A DNA stretch of 64,000 nucleotides, taken from positions 186,001-250,000 of the forward strand of contig KN834750.1 in NCBI GenBank assembly GCA_000827265.1, given 5' to 3'. A program made the translations under genes and the position numbers. The stretch's first letter is position 1. The number at the start of each line of letters is the position of its first letter. This stretch comes from Collybiopsis luxurians FD-317 M1 (taxonomy: Eukaryota; Basidiomycota; Agaricomycetes; Agaricales; Omphalotaceae). Positions 1-10,923 of the stretch are shown here, piece by piece. Under the pieces are notes generated by a model. The model worked only from the letters and a program-made list of their open reading frames with translations, made no database searches and was not told the DNA's origin.

Positions 1-45
1 TGTCTGCGATCTCAAGACGACTACGCCAAATCGATTTCTGAAGAT

Positions 46-180
46 GAGCTCGCATGAAAGTTGTTCCAGCGCTCATGTCAACATAGACTTCATCAAGTCG
101 GCCCATTCAAGGTCGATGGCGGAAAAGGATCATCTTCCGGCGTTGACGGTAAGGAAACCCAAGCTGTAGGCTGGAGGCAA
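46..180 (+). other. Short ATG-led segment kept in both duplication copies; no assigned gene
   Basis: Bases 46-58 open with an ATG followed by codons for SSHES. The duplicated copy at 4868 opens with SSHGSSSA in the same position. Beyond about 15 codons the two copies diverge by indels and close at different stops, so a functional protein is doubtful. The rest of 1-808 holds the upstream region of the CVNH-helix gene. Confidence 0.2.
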
Positions 181-675
181 TGGGAAAACGACGGACACAC
201 CTATATGTTAGATAGCCTGCACTCTCCCTATCACCACCGAGACTTAGAACATACTTTTGCAAGTAAAGCAGTGCCTTGTATACTTTTACAGTGCCATTCC
301 TTTGCATTTGGAAATTTTGACCTCATGAGGGTTCGTGCAGGGTTTGGTGTCAACAGAGCATGGAGGCGGAACATTGATGTCAAGAAATTTAATCGGAAAA
401 GTATTAATGCTGTATGTGGGACCAATTTTCCTTGATAGAAACCTGTCCGAGACTTGGAAGTGAGAAAGTGAAAGAGAATAATAGGCGCGCGCTTGATCGA
501 CGATCGGTGTGGTCAATCTTCCTGCCAAACAGGCGATTCACCCGTTTTCCTTGAATTTCGCAGTTTCATATCTGATTTCATACGCGCAGCAAGTATCCTC
601 AACTTCAACCACAGGCTCTTACCGTACTTTCCTCAGAAAGATGCTCAAAGACCAGGTGTTCAGCTTTCCTAACCA

Positions 676-684
676 GATAAAAGG
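676..684 (+). promoter_or_regulatory. TATA box of the first CVNH-helix gene
   Basis: GATAAAAGG lies about 125 bases upstream of the ATG at 809. The same element, as GTATAAAAGG, is kept at 5528-5537 upstream of the paralogue, together with flanking pyrimidine-rich sequence ending in TCTAGAAACATG at the start codon. Confidence 0.55.
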
Positions 685-808
685 AAGTTTCTTTGAGTTC
701 TTGTCCCCAGCCTTCTCACTACACTTCTCACTATATTTTCGAACTAGCATTTCCTGTTAGTCCTCACAGCTTTGCCCCTCGGTGTTCCCTCATTATCTGT
801 CTAGAAAC

Positions 809-2351
809 ATGCCTTTCGACCGCTCCTGGCAGAATCCTCATCTCGTCAATAGCTATCTGACTGTTAAATATGCTGGCAAGAATTTACCGCTGGACCTTGA
901 TACATGCTTGAGCGTCGCCAATGGCAAACTCGTTTGGGGAGGCCGTGGCGGTTTTTCGGCCCTCCGGAATTCCTCCCTCAGTGGATCGGATTTCAATGGA
1001 GAAGTTGAATATCGAGGGAAATGGGTTCCGGTCCAGCTCGACCTCAGCACAAACATTCAAGTCAAGGATGGTAAACTCGTATACGTGGCCGCCAGGCCCC
1101 CTTCTCCCAAGCCTGTGACTCATGGTTCCTCTCCCGTTTCTCCCTCTGTGTAGGTCTTCCTCATTCATCGTGGAAATAATGTTAAATGACATTGTCAATA
1201 GTGATCCACCTCCATCATACTCGGAGGCTAGTTTCTCTCAAGAATTCAAAACGTATAAGTCAAGCCACCAACGGTAAGTCTTTGCGTTGACACACCAGGA
1301 TGTTGAAAAGTGCTAACAAGTTGCCAGTATGAGTTATTCAGAACAATCTTCGTTATTCTTTAAGATCAGTGTAGGAACTACGTTGTGCCTGACGAAATCC
1401 ATTCTTTCTGCTGAATGTCGAGGCACGGATGGGAAACACTGCCCATCTTCCACGTTGGATCTTAATTCTTACATCGGCATTGTCAATGGCAGACTCGTTT
1501 GGGGACGCGAGGGATTCTTTTCGGACTGTCAAAACATCAGGCTGGAAGAGTTTATTCTTCACGCCGAATGCGAAGACGAGTCAAAGAAGAAGGTTACATC
1601 AACCTTAGACCTCAGTCGTTATCTCTACGTGTACGAAGGCAAACTCGGTGTCAAGGTGGACGGCCAAATGACTGACTTGTCCAAATTCTTCACCGAAGCA
1701 CCGTGGATGAAGCTCAAAGGTAGGCTAGTGGTTTTCCCTTGGCGAATGCTCACTTTTCGTTAATAATTTTATTCAGTTGTCACCGAGACGAATTCAGACG
1801 GAGTGCTTGAAGCAGTTGGAGAGGGAGCCGCTTTTAAAACTGCGTTCGGTTCTCTAGCTGAAACGTCATCCAAGTATATCGACGCCGAGATTACCCAGGA
1901 ATTCTATGAATCGGCCGAGGTCTATCTCAAGGATATGATGGAAAACGAAGTCAAGGCAACAGTGACCGAAGAATTCACTAACACCGTATGGGAGAACATT
2001 GAAGGCAAAGTCTCTGCTGAGATCGAAGAAGCCTTTGCGGTTGCCAAGAAGGCCGTCCTCACAGCCTGCAAAAAGATGGTAAATGCGGCAGTAGAGGATG
2101 TTTCCGTGAAGTACACCGAGTCTGTCGTCGGTCCAATGCAAGGCCGAATTATTGAAGCATGCGACAAGCATATGCAGTCGACATTGGCGGGGGTCAGCGC
2201 TTCTGCCATCGCGAGGTTCCAGGAACGGGCGGAGATTTTGCTGGAGCGCGAGCTTGTTGCAGCAAGTATTCGCCGTGCACAAACCCAGGCCCGTCTCCTC
2301 GAGATGTTCTCCGCTACTTTGCAGCAAGGCGCCCTCCAATTTGGCTTCTAA
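809..2351 (+). CDS. CVNH-helix protein A (two CVNH-like lectin domains plus helical C-terminus)
   Basis: Four exons: 809..1149, 1202..1273, 1328..1719, 1777..2351, giving 459 residues with all phases consistent. Residues 1-95 form a degenerate CVNH-like domain (NGKLVWGGRGGFS, LDLSTNIQ). Residues 96-137 are a Pro/Ser-rich linker with a PPSY motif at about 117-120. Residues 139-268 form a better CVNH domain, with AECRG, LDLNSYIG, NGRLVWG, CQNIRL and AECED motifs. Residues 269-459 are predicted helical, rich in Glu/Ala/Lys heptads, and end in RRAQTQARLLEMF. No signal peptide is visible. CVNH domains bind oligomannose-type glycans in the characterised members; the helical part is not a family I recognise. 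Paralogues lie at 5661 and 34581. The start was chosen because it is conserved with the minus-strand paralogue (MPFDR). Confidence 0.85.
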
Positions 2352-4829
2352 AAGGCATGATAATTTCGCGGGATCTTTCATGAACTTTGTACTTGTCGAT
2401 ACATTGACTCTTCGGATTCGGCATCTCGTCTTTTATTTTCTACACTCTACATATCAGTACGTTTGTGATTAGTTTCTACGATACTCTAGGTATTCAGAAA
2501 ACATCGCAATACAGTATCTTGGTTTTACCCATCCAGTAGCTTGACATTTGCCGAGCTTGTTTAATTGTCGGCTTGCGCTTGCTGCAGCCTTTCGGCAGTT
2601 GTGGGCTCGTACTCCTCCGGCGTTCAGATCTTCCGTGTAATATACCTCCTTCCTTCTTTTTGGTTCCGGAACGTGTCAAGCCCAGGTCAAGCCTGTAAAT
2701 GCACCTATTCCTGTAAATCCAGCTCCCTAGCACTACATCAAGAATTTTCCACCCGAAGGTCAGGTCATCGGGACAAGACTCATTAGCGTGTCAGCACAAG
2801 TTTTGTGAGTTTTCACCGTGTGCTGGAATGCCCAGTCAGCTTCTCATCCAGATTGCCCTATCGAGATGAGATTGGTCTTGTCCATGGATATTTGGCATTA
2901 CCGGTAAGTGGAAGTAATGGCTAGAATTCATTTCGGAAAGTATCCGAATGTTCTGATTGTATATGCAGACTTGATCTTCGATATGAAGAGGTTCCGAGCG
3001 CTTAGGACCGAAGCCTCCACAGTGATGTTAAGCAGCATGCGCGAAAATTTTTGTCAACGAGATCTGGGCTATATGCGACCTCTAAGTTGTTGGATTTGAA
3101 GAGCATGTTGTATTGTATGCAGTGTGCCAGCCACGCTTTCTTCATTCAACTTAGTGCTCCAGAAAAGAAGGTACTTTCTCTTCTGAGCTCAAACCTGTCC
3201 CTGTCTCCATCCGTGCCGTTATATCTGAATTGGATCAGACGATGACCTGCTTCCGTAGGTGATTCCTCGACAGCCCCGCAGCCTCTGCAAACCCTTCTTG
3301 TGTAGATAGAAAAAGCTCGTGCGAATAGCAAACCCATCGCAGACATTGGCTTTGTAAGTGTCACTGTACGGCTTTGGTACCGGTCGGATCGTGGAGGCTG
3401 TTCTGAAAAGTCGGTTCTAGTTTCATTTGTGGTGTCCAGCAACTTGCTGATCATGGTTCAGGTGACATTCGAACAAAAGGTTCTCGAGCCAATCATGCTC
3501 CCCCAGTACTACTTACCTTGCTGGACTCAGCGCCTCATAGTTGTTTTTTTTTCCCCGGTCGACACCACCTTGCAGCACTGGGAAGCTGGGATGACAGTAC
3601 CTCGACACTTACTAGACCTGGGCGTCAGGGTCCGGAAACTACGAGTTGGTATGTGCTGTGTTGACCTGTTGCTGGAAAATTTGCATGTCGATTGTAAATG
3701 AACTAGCCGACGCATTGACCAAGGCTACAACCAATAGGTTTGTTGTTATCTAAACCAGAGCGTTGATCCTTATTAATCATCACTTTGAGCGGCAAAAAGG
3801 ATACGTTTGGAAGATGGCGTTCAGAACTTTATCCGACCTTCATCCCAGAGTCCGACCCTTCCTGCGTAGAAGACCGAAAACGAATTAGATACATCACGCA
3901 TAATATCAACACCATTACCAGAAAGTGTTTAGTGGGTATTCAGCTTAACACTTGCAATGTGCGCGATATATCTTAACTGATTCACTTTTAAGTGAGCCTT
4001 TTCCTGAAAACTTGATTCATAAATTATGCTAATTGCTGAAGATTCTGAATCTGGGAGCTATGTATGTAGGTTGACAGAATAGCCTGTTACAACGAGGGTT
4101 GAACGAGAGTGCGTACCTACAGTTCTACAATACATGTCAATCCTTCCTCAATCACTTGAGAGCTATTCCATGAATAATGAACCCTCGGAACCAATGGAAC
4201 TCTTGATAAAACTCCCCAAACATGTATAATAATTTTATTTTTATTTTTAGAAAGTTGAGGTATAGAATTGGCTTCTTCTAATGCGATGCAGAGTAAAGAA
4301 GGAACCGACGTGAGGCCGCGGAGTGTCAGGATTGCAGATATGCATATAGATCTTCGAGGACATACATCTCTTTCTGAGGCTGACTGGAGTAAAAAAAAAA
4401 ACGCAGCACAGTCGAAGGATCTAGTAGCGCCGCGTTCTTGATGCTCATTACAATTTGAAGCACCACACCTACTGCGCGTGTACATATCTGTCAAGGACAG
4501 AGGGTTGAATTGGAAGTCATTGCATTATTGAAATCTTCGTCCGCACTGGCATCGCATGTCTGTACCTTTTGCGAGTCCAATAGTTGAAGAGGACCACTGT
4601 TTAAATGATACCGGTTTAGGTGATGCTTGTAGCTAAGAGGTTCGGGGGAGAGGAGCAATCTACGCCTTTCTTTGTCTGCAATTCCGAGACAACAACGCTC
4701 TGACTACACTATATCGGAGTGTCGAATAGAGCTACAAAGTTCAGTCCGAGATCCATAAGTCAAGACTGTTTCTGGGGTAGGACTCCAAGGTGTACCATCC
4801 AATTTTGGCGAAAAAACTTGCGTTTCGTC
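2352..4829. other. Intergenic stretch between the tandem CVNH units
   Basis: Only short, unrelated open frames are present, without splice-linked extension or recognisable motifs. The first 550 bases are the 3' flank shared with 6900-7330. The rest, about 2900-4830, has no counterpart elsewhere in the window and I see no gene in it. Confidence 0.4.
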
Positions 4830-5527
4830 CAATCCGGAAACACCAACGAGCTCATCGATTTTTGAAGATGAGTTCGCATGGAAGTTCTTCCGCCACCTAT
4901 GCTACCATGGACCTTACCGAGCCAGCAACTTTTATCCCATTTGAGATCACTGGGACTAAAGAATCAAGTTGATCATATCGTTGTCCGGCGTTGTCCGTAA
5001 GGCTGAAGACGCTGTTGGCTAGAGACAACGCGAAAACGACGGACATAGATAAATGTCGGATACACCACACTTCCCCGCATCGATATGCCAGGGTCACCGA
5101 GATCCAGAACTCGCTTTTGGGAGCAAAGGAACCGGGGGCAATGTCCCAATTTCTGCGAGATCTGTAGACTCCGTCTGCTAGTGGGAAAATCGATGGGCTA
5201 GACATATCTTTGCATTCGAAACATTTTACCTAGAAAGAGGTTAACACCGTGAATGCAAGTGGCATGTTTATATCCAATTTTCCTCATGAGAGAGAGAGAA
5301 AAGAAGATACGCGCGCGCTCGATCGATGATCGGTGTTATTCATTTTTGGCGCCAAACATTATCATCCTCGATGTACCTTCTAAACAGGCGATTCACTCAT
5401 TGCTTGCGATTCATATCTGATTTCCTATGCGCAGCACGGATTCCAAATCCCGATTAAAGGCTCTTACCGTACTATTATACGATAGATGTTCAAAGACTAG
5501 CTGTTGAAACTCTGCTATCTGCAATCC

Positions 5528-5537
5528 GTATAAAAGG
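5528..5537 (+). promoter_or_regulatory. TATA box of the second CVNH-helix gene
   Basis: GTATAAAAGG about 130 bases upstream of the ATG at 5661. It is aligned with the GATAAAAGG of copy 1 and is a textbook fungal TATA element. Confidence 0.6.
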
Positions 5538-5660
5538 AGGTCTTTTCGAGCTCTTATCCCCCAACCTTACGGTTAACTTCTCACTACATCTACGGCCTAC
5601 TATTCTCGGTTAGTCTTCACCAGTTGCACTCCGGTGTTATCTCATTATCTGTCTAGAAAC

Positions 5661-6898
5661 ATGTCTTCCAACAGGGATCTTCAGACTGACCCTTCTACTA
5701 CGTAGGTCTTCCTCAATCGTGGTTGAAACAACGTTCAATGCCGTCGGTAATAGTGATTTACCACCACCATATGAGCGTTATATTTCAGAACTCAAACAGT
5801 ACCGAGCTAGCTACCAAAGGTAAGTCTTTTCCTTCGACAGCGTATTCTGAAATGTCTCAATGTGTCCCTAGTACAACTCATTCACAACGATCTTCTTTCT
5901 ATTTCAAGTTTAGCGTAGGAAGTTCGTTGACCTTGGACAGATCTGTCCTTCGTGCTCAATGCCGAAATACGGCAGGAGAACCCTTAGCTTCAAAACTGGA
6001 GCTTGATGAGTACATCGGCACCGTGGACGGCAGGCTTGTCTGGGGACGCCAGGGATTCTATTCGGTCTGCAGGAACGTCAGGCTCGACGGATTCACTCTT
6101 CACGCGGAATGTGAAAATGGCCTAAATCAGGTGGTCAAATCAGATTTAGACCTCAGTCGTTATCTCTATGTGTACAACGGCGGCCTCGGTGTCAAGGTTG
6201 ATGCTGATATGAACACAGTGTTCACCGAAGCACCGTGGTTGAAGTTCAAAGGTAGGATGATGACTTTTGTTTGATCCTTGTCCATTAACCACTTCAATGT
6301 AGTTGTCACCGAGGCTAGTTCAGATGGACTCCTTAAAGCGGTCGGAGAGGAATCCGCCTACAAAGCTGCTTTCGAGACTATTGCTCAAACAACATCTGAG
6401 CATATCGAAGCCGAGATTAAGCAGGAACACACTATCTCAGCAGCGGATTATCTCCAAGGTTTGATGGACGACGAAGTTAAGACAGAAATGACCGAAGTAG
6501 TCGCGGATGCCATACGAGAGCAGATTTCAGAACAAGTCACTACCAAGATTCAAGAAGCCTTTAAAGCTGCCCAAGAAGCCCTTAACACTGCCCAGGAAGC
6601 TGTCTTGAAGGCTTGTAATGACATGGTAGATGCAGCAGCAAGTAAGATTGCTGTGAAATCTACCGAGTCTGTTGTTGGTCCAATGCAAGACCAAATTATT
6701 AAAAAATGTGATGCACATATGCAGACGACGTTATCAGAGGTTAAGGACTCCGCGATCGCAGAGTTCCAGGAACGGGCGGAGCTTTTGATGGAGCGCTCGC
6801 TTATTGCGGCAAGCATTCGCCGTGCACAAACCAAGGCCCACCTCCTCGAGATGTTTACAGCTCATTTGGAAGAGGGCGCTCTCAAATATGGCTTTTAG
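5661..6898 (+). CDS. CVNH-helix protein B (single CVNH domain plus helical C-terminus)
   Basis: Four exons: 5661..5701, 5754..5819, 5872..6251, 6303..6898; 360 residues. The splice positions match paralogue A exactly, including the GTAGGTCTTCC donor of intron 1. However, exon 1 codes only about 13 residues, so the first CVNH domain is absent. The linker keeps a PPPY motif at residues 17-20. The CVNH domain spans about 37-162 (AQCRN, LDEYIGTVDGRLVWG, CRNVRLDG, AECEN, LDLSRYL). The helical region, 163-360, keeps the strongly conserved block ESVVGPMQ, FQERAE and RRAQTKAHLLEMF. It is 7 residues longer than in A because of extra AQEA-type repeats near 6560-6600. Probably a cytoplasmic lectin; function unproven. 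Confidence 0.83.
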
Positions 6899-7462
6899 AA
6901 TAATTCGTCGCGAATTTCAAATATATCTGAACACGCTAGCTCTCCAATTTTTGTGTATACGTTACGTACGAACCGTGCAATTTGAATTTCTAAGATAGCT
7001 GGCGACTTGCCGAGCTTGTCTGTAGCAGGAGCCGTGTGCCGGCTGCATCGGCACACAAGCATGAAGGTTGTCACTCGTCCCGACGATGCCCAAAGACAAG
7101 GCATACTGGCGTGTCACCAGGTCACCACTGCTCCTACAATTGCTATAAATTTTGTGACTTTGCTTTGCTGGGTAAACATATGCCCAATCAGCTTCGTGTC
7201 CAGCTACAATTAATTATATATATACTTAAACGCTACTGCGAGAGGCGACAGTTTTGTTAGTACCGACATATACAATTCTGCGAACTTCCAGGGATTCTTG
7301 GCATCGCCGGCCCAAGTGGGTCTATGGCAAGCGAAGGTATTAATCATTGAAGGGTATACTCCCTTGATAGGCATTGAAGAAGTCGATCCCGAATTTAGAA
7401 CGTAGAGATGGATTTATTTCAAGTACATCACATATATGGTTAAAGCTACAGGCTAATGTTTT
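6899..7462. other. 3' flank of CVNH-helix B and intergenic DNA
   Basis: Contains the end of the duplicated unit (to about 7330) and then the 3' flank of the minus-strand DAHP synthase gene. An AT-rich run around 7210-7225 (TATATATA) is the only notable feature. I see no gene. Confidence 0.4.
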
Positions 7463-8873
<1,411 letters not shown>

Positions 8874-8916
8874 TTTTCTGAATGGTGATGAGCGTATATA
8901 TATGACTCCAACTTAC

Positions 8917-9426
8917 TCGGCGTCTTTGTAACTCACCACCACTTTTACAAGCCCACAATGAGAATTGAATTGCGATGTCTAGTTTCTGTCAGGTTACAGC
9001 TGACCTGGAGCGTGTCCTGTTCTTTGAACCTTATGAGCAATGAATGACAAAGACAAATAGAGAGCACTGGCAGGTAAAGTAAAGCAAAAGGCTAGATACT
9101 TTAGAGGCACGAAATCTTAGTCCAAATCGGCGGAGGGACAAGACCTCCACGAGTGGAATTTGGCGACTGAATGGGGTAGGCTTGGTCGCGCGGTCAAGGA
9201 AGCCGCACGCTAAGCTTCACTTGGGGTAGCATATGCGCCAGTGTCATCTTGGAATGAATCAAATTTCGGACAACTACTTTACCTGGGCAGAATGGAAGGT
9301 TTTCGAAAAATGTAAAATGACTCGCATTCCACATAGAGCAGGCGTCAAAATTAAGCGCCGAAGGGTTTCGGCGCCAAATGACCAACACCTTGAAATCTTT
9401 CACCGCGTACTCGTTCCTCACCCAAA
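8917..9426. other. Shared upstream region of DAHP synthase and TIM9
   Basis: Divergent promoter region of about 510 bases. No additional open frame or RNA gene is evident. Confidence 0.4.
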
Positions 9427-9858
9427 ATGGACTTTTCGGGATTTAACAGCGCCGAGCAGGCGCATATGAACAAAGTCATCGAGAAGAAACAGGTCTGTAA
9501 ACTGTGAAAAGGCATATTCGAACAGAGGTTTACGCTGGTCTGCAGATGCAAGATTTTTTGAGGCTTTACGCGAATATCGTCGAGAAATGCTTCAATTCAT
9601 GTTGCAATGACTTTACGAGCAAGTCTCTGTCTTCAAAAGAGGTTCATTACTCCCTTGTTTCTGTGAAGACACCGCTAAAGCCTTCCTTCGCAGGAAACGT
9701 GTGTAATGAGTTGTACGGAGAAATTTTTGAAGCATTCGGAAAGAGTAGGTTCCAGATTTGCTGAGCTCAATGCAGGTGTGTAGCTTTGTTTGAATCTCTT
9801 CGTTCCTATGCTTACTGGTTGCTTAGATGCGATGGCAGCTGCGCAGAAACCTTCATAA
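9427..9858 (+). CDS. TIM9: Mitochondrial intermembrane-space chaperone Tim9
   Basis: Small Tim protein that, with Tim10, escorts hydrophobic inner-membrane precursors across the intermembrane space. Four exons: 9427..9492, 9546..9641, 9694..9775, 9827..9858; 91 residues, the normal Tim9 size. The twin CX3C signature is visible as CFNSC in exon 2 and CVMSC in exon 3, flanked by [12 protein letters not shown] and [16 protein letters not shown]. The N-terminal [17 protein letters not shown] and C-terminal AMAAAQK match the family. All introns are about 50 nt with GT-AG borders; the reading frame is recovered only after removing them. Confidence 0.95.
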
Positions 9859-10052
9859 ATTGTATCCAGACTATATTCTGCACCGTATCTTTACCCTTAC
9901 CATGCGCCTCCGTTAATGAATAGCCCAACTCAAACTTTCTAGAGTCGAACGTAAAACGCAATTGCCTGTTTAACCCAGACGTGACCAAAATTATTTCCGG
10001 ACAATATAAATATCATGCGATGATGGACCTGTCCAGACTTTGAGAACGGGCC

Positions 10053-10059
10053 ATATAAG
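10053..10059 (+). promoter_or_regulatory. TATA-like element of the peroxiredoxin gene
   Basis: ATATAAG sits about 70 bases upstream of the ATG at 10128 in otherwise GC-balanced sequence. Confidence 0.4.
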
Positions 10060-10127
10060 GGGCTTTCCACCACCGCTTTGCCGCGGATTCTTCTTTGTCT
10101 TCCTGTAACCACCTAGCGTAACCAGAA

Positions 10128-10822
10128 ATGACCTGGAAAGAATTGATTGGGAACCAAGCGCCGTCCGTCACTCTACCCAATTATGACGGTACACCATATA
10201 CAATCGCTCCGGGGAAGGACAGTCTTCCCATCGCTCTATTCTTTTATCCAAAATCATTTTCGTATGGGTGTACCAAGGAAGCTTGTCAGTTTAGGGATGC
10301 TTTAGCGGGTGAGTGTGTCTTGAGGATCACGACGTCTACGAGCATCTCGAATTTGTAACTCTTTCCAGAGAGAGAAGTCTTCAAAGACGACCGAGCTGTA
10401 GTGATTGGCATCAGTCCTGATTCAGTGGAAACACAAAAATCTTTTGTTGAAAAACAAAAGTTAACTGTGAGTGATCGTGAACTTGAACCCTTTGACCCTT
10501 TCTTTACTTTTTCAGTATCCTGTGCTGAGCGACGAAAAGCTCGAAGCTCGAAACGCGTACAAGGTCGGAAAAGGAATGCTTGGTATGACTGATTATGCTC
10601 GAACAACATTTATTATCGATGGAAAGGGTGTCGTTCGGCAAGTGCAATTCATAGACAAATTGCTGGTGACTGAAACCAGAGTTCAACAGAGACGTGATGG
10701 ATGCAACCATCAATTATGGCGGACACTCTAAGTTTGTTGCTAAATGGCTAGAAAAGTTGCAGAAGGAGAAGGGGCATGAAACCGGTCCCGCTGAGGAAGC
10801 TCCTGCTGTTGAGAGTAAATAG
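10128..10822 (+). CDS. Peroxiredoxin of the PrxQ/BCP type
   Basis: Thiol peroxidase that reduces hydrogen peroxide and organic peroxides using thioredoxin. Exons 10128..10308, 10369..10466, 10516..10637, 10690..10822; 177 residues. The active site reads FFYPKSFSYGCTKEACQFRD, with the peroxidatic Cys in YGCT and the resolving Cys five residues later, the arrangement of atypical two-Cys PrxQ enzymes (usual motif TPGCT, here YGCT). The C-terminal family block is VVRDVMDATINYGGHS. That block only appears if intron 3 (10638..10689) is spliced from a GC donor (GCAAGT) to CAG; a GT donor cannot keep the frame. The C-terminus carries an extra acidic Ala/Glu/Pro tail. Location (nuclear, as yeast Dot5, or cytosolic) is not decided. 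Confidence 0.9.
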
Positions 10823-10923
10823 TCATGTATCGAAATGTACTTGGTACTTGAAATTTGAAAACCGAGCGCGCACGTGAAACTCATCACCATAACTTGCTCT
10901 TAACCGTCTCACCATTTTCATAA

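Larger units (their letters stand above)
1..2900. repeat. Segmental duplication, copy 1 (left CVNH-helix gene unit)
   Basis: This stretch resembles 4830-7330 along its whole length. Matching landmarks include a shared ATGAGCTCGCATG-like segment at 46 (4868 in copy 2), a GAAAACGACGGACA segment near 184 (5032), a CAAACAGGCGATTCAC segment near 526 (5382), the TATA-containing promoter, all coding exons and the 3' flank. The copies differ by many substitutions and indels, so the duplication is not recent. The outer limits are approximate because the window starts inside the unit. Confidence 0.8.
4830..7330. repeat. Segmental duplication, copy 2 (second CVNH-helix gene unit)
   Basis: Direct repeat of 1-2900, spaced about 4.8 kb. 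It retains promoter landmarks, intron positions and the 3' flank, including a GTGTCACCAGG/GTGTCAGCACA-like segment downstream of the gene. The main structural difference is that sequence for the first CVNH domain (about 300 bases of copy 1 exon 1) is missing here. Confidence 0.8.

Noticed and set aside
1866..2381. 171-codon minus-strand open frame over CVNH-helix gene A
   Set aside because: Antisense shadow of the helical exon; no homology and no splice support.
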